From Gammaproteobacteria bacterium (GTDB taxonomy: Bacteria; Pseudomonadota; Gammaproteobacteria; Chromatiales; Chromatiaceae): a stretch of DNA of 6,415 bases. Below are positions 5,830-6,415 of this stretch, one piece after another (position 1 is the stretch's first letter; each line of letters opens with the position of its first letter). The position numbers were made by a program, and so were the translations under genes. The notes under the pieces were generated by a model, which was not told the origin of the DNA, did no database searches, and saw only the letters and a list, made by a program, of their open reading frames with translations. The DNA is taken from positions 1 through 6,415 of the forward strand of contig JAGVUH010000113.1 of NCBI GenBank assembly GCA_019136395.1, in the 5' to 3' direction.

Positions 5830-6415
5830 TTAGAAACCGGCGTCGCGGTGCTGGGCTCGGAACAAGGACGCCAATGCCCGGCGCAAAACCGGTATCAGAC
5901 GCGCCTTATTGAGTTCCGGGTGGCTGATGGCCCGGGCCGGCAGGCCCTGAAAGATCGCCACCAGCACCTCGGTGACCGCTTCCGCTTCCTCTTGGGGATT
6001 CGCGTCCACGTCAAGGTCCCTCTCCGACCCACCCTCTTGCTTGGCGTGCAAGTCAGGGGAAAGTCTAAAATTATCAATTGGTTGGCGTACCGCCTCCTGA
6101 CAGTTGGTTTCCGCCTCCGCGTCCGTGCCGGGCGAGCCTCGCGGCCCATAGGCGCCGAGATAGAGGCGGACCAGGTGTTCCCGGATCGCCTCATCGGCGG
6201 CACGGACGATGACCGCCACCGCCGGATTGCGCCCCGCCTCTGCCAGGATCTCCAGGCCCAGGGCGGCCTGGTCGGGGTCCGTCTGTTGCTCCAGGCTGAT
6301 GGCGACCCGCTCCAGCATGGCCTCCAGGGGGTCCGTGGCGGCCTCGATCTCGGCGAACAGGGCCAGGGACTGGTCCAGCCGACGCTGCACCAGGGCCGCG
6401 ATCATGGCCTCCTTG
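5830..6415 (-). CDS. TetR/AcrR-type transcriptional regulator, C-terminal part (5' end cut by window edge)
   Basis: Ligand-binding part of a TetR-type repressor. The frame is open to the right edge, and the first visible residues read KEAMIAALVQRRLDQSLALF, the junction typical after the TetR helix-turn-helix (compare SKEALLAALVERR). The DNA-binding domain of about 45-50 residues should therefore lie outside the window, and ATG 6405 is an internal Met, not the start. From that Met, 191 residues remain to TAA at 5830. Helices cover 1-85, including DPLEAMLERV, DPDQAALGLEILAEAGRNPAVAVIVRAADEAIREHLVRLY, which is typical of the BetI/AcrR-like C-terminal fold. A final helical part, EAVTEVLVAIFQGLPARAI and PVLRRALASLF, covers 142-182. 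Between them lies an unusual polar, probably disordered segment (about 86-140) whose middle is AT-richer than the rest of the gene. Target genes and ligand cannot be inferred. The gene is convergent with the DUF302 gene. Confidence 0.85.
   Translation of the reverse strand, partial: KEAMIAALVQRRLDQSLALFAEIEAATDPLEAMLERVAISLEQQTDPDQAALGLEILAEAGRNPAVAVIVRAADEAIREHLVRLYLGAYGPRGSPGTDAEAETNCQEAVRQPIDNFRLSPDLHAKQEGGSERDLDVDANPQEEAEAVTEVLVAIFQGLPARAISHPELNKARLIPVLRRALASLFRAQHRDAGF

Overview
The window is a GC-rich stretch that looks like chromosomal core DNA from a gammaproteobacterium. A purple-sulfur-bacterium-like member of the Chromatiales is my best guess. That rests on the base composition, the protein families and the gene order; no search was run. 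The centre of the window matches the conserved E. coli order rsmI (yraL) / lpoA (yraM) / yraN / [diaA] / dolP (yraP). rsmI points right and the envelope genes point left. The slot where diaA/gmhA usually sits is an empty 229-bp gap.

Layout, left to right. Positions 1-1305 (minus) hold an FAD-linked oxidase of the GlcD / D-lactate dehydrogenase family, with its last residues cut off by the left edge. Positions 1292-2161 (minus) hold a two-BON-domain outer-membrane lipoprotein (DolP-like) whose C-terminal tail overlaps the oxidase start by 14 nt. Positions 2391-2756 (minus) hold yraN, starting at TTG inside the end of lpoA. From 2737 leftward-reading lpoA encodes a short penicillin-binding-protein activator. 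Its lipoprotein signal is clear, but its start is not: a 24-bp tandem repeat (3927-4022) and a possible frameshift lie just upstream of the signal peptide. Positions 4195-5058 (plus) hold rsmI, with a TTG start behind a strong Shine-Dalgarno. Positions 5163-5663 (plus) hold an exported DUF302 protein. Positions 5830-6415 (minus) hold the C-terminal part of a TetR-type repressor, its DNA-binding domain lying beyond the right edge.

Function. lpoA and dolP encode outer-membrane lipoproteins for peptidoglycan synthesis and envelope integrity. YraN is a nuclease-fold protein that travels with them, and RsmI methylates 16S rRNA. The oxidase and the DUF302 protein are metabolic or accessory neighbours with no shown link to these.

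I see no mobile element, CRISPR array, tRNA, rRNA or clearly new multi-gene system. The items most worth checking are the lpoA 5' region (repeat plus frame problem), the atypical DolP tail, the AT-richer insert in the TetR protein, the missing diaA, and an altered conserved motif in RsmI.
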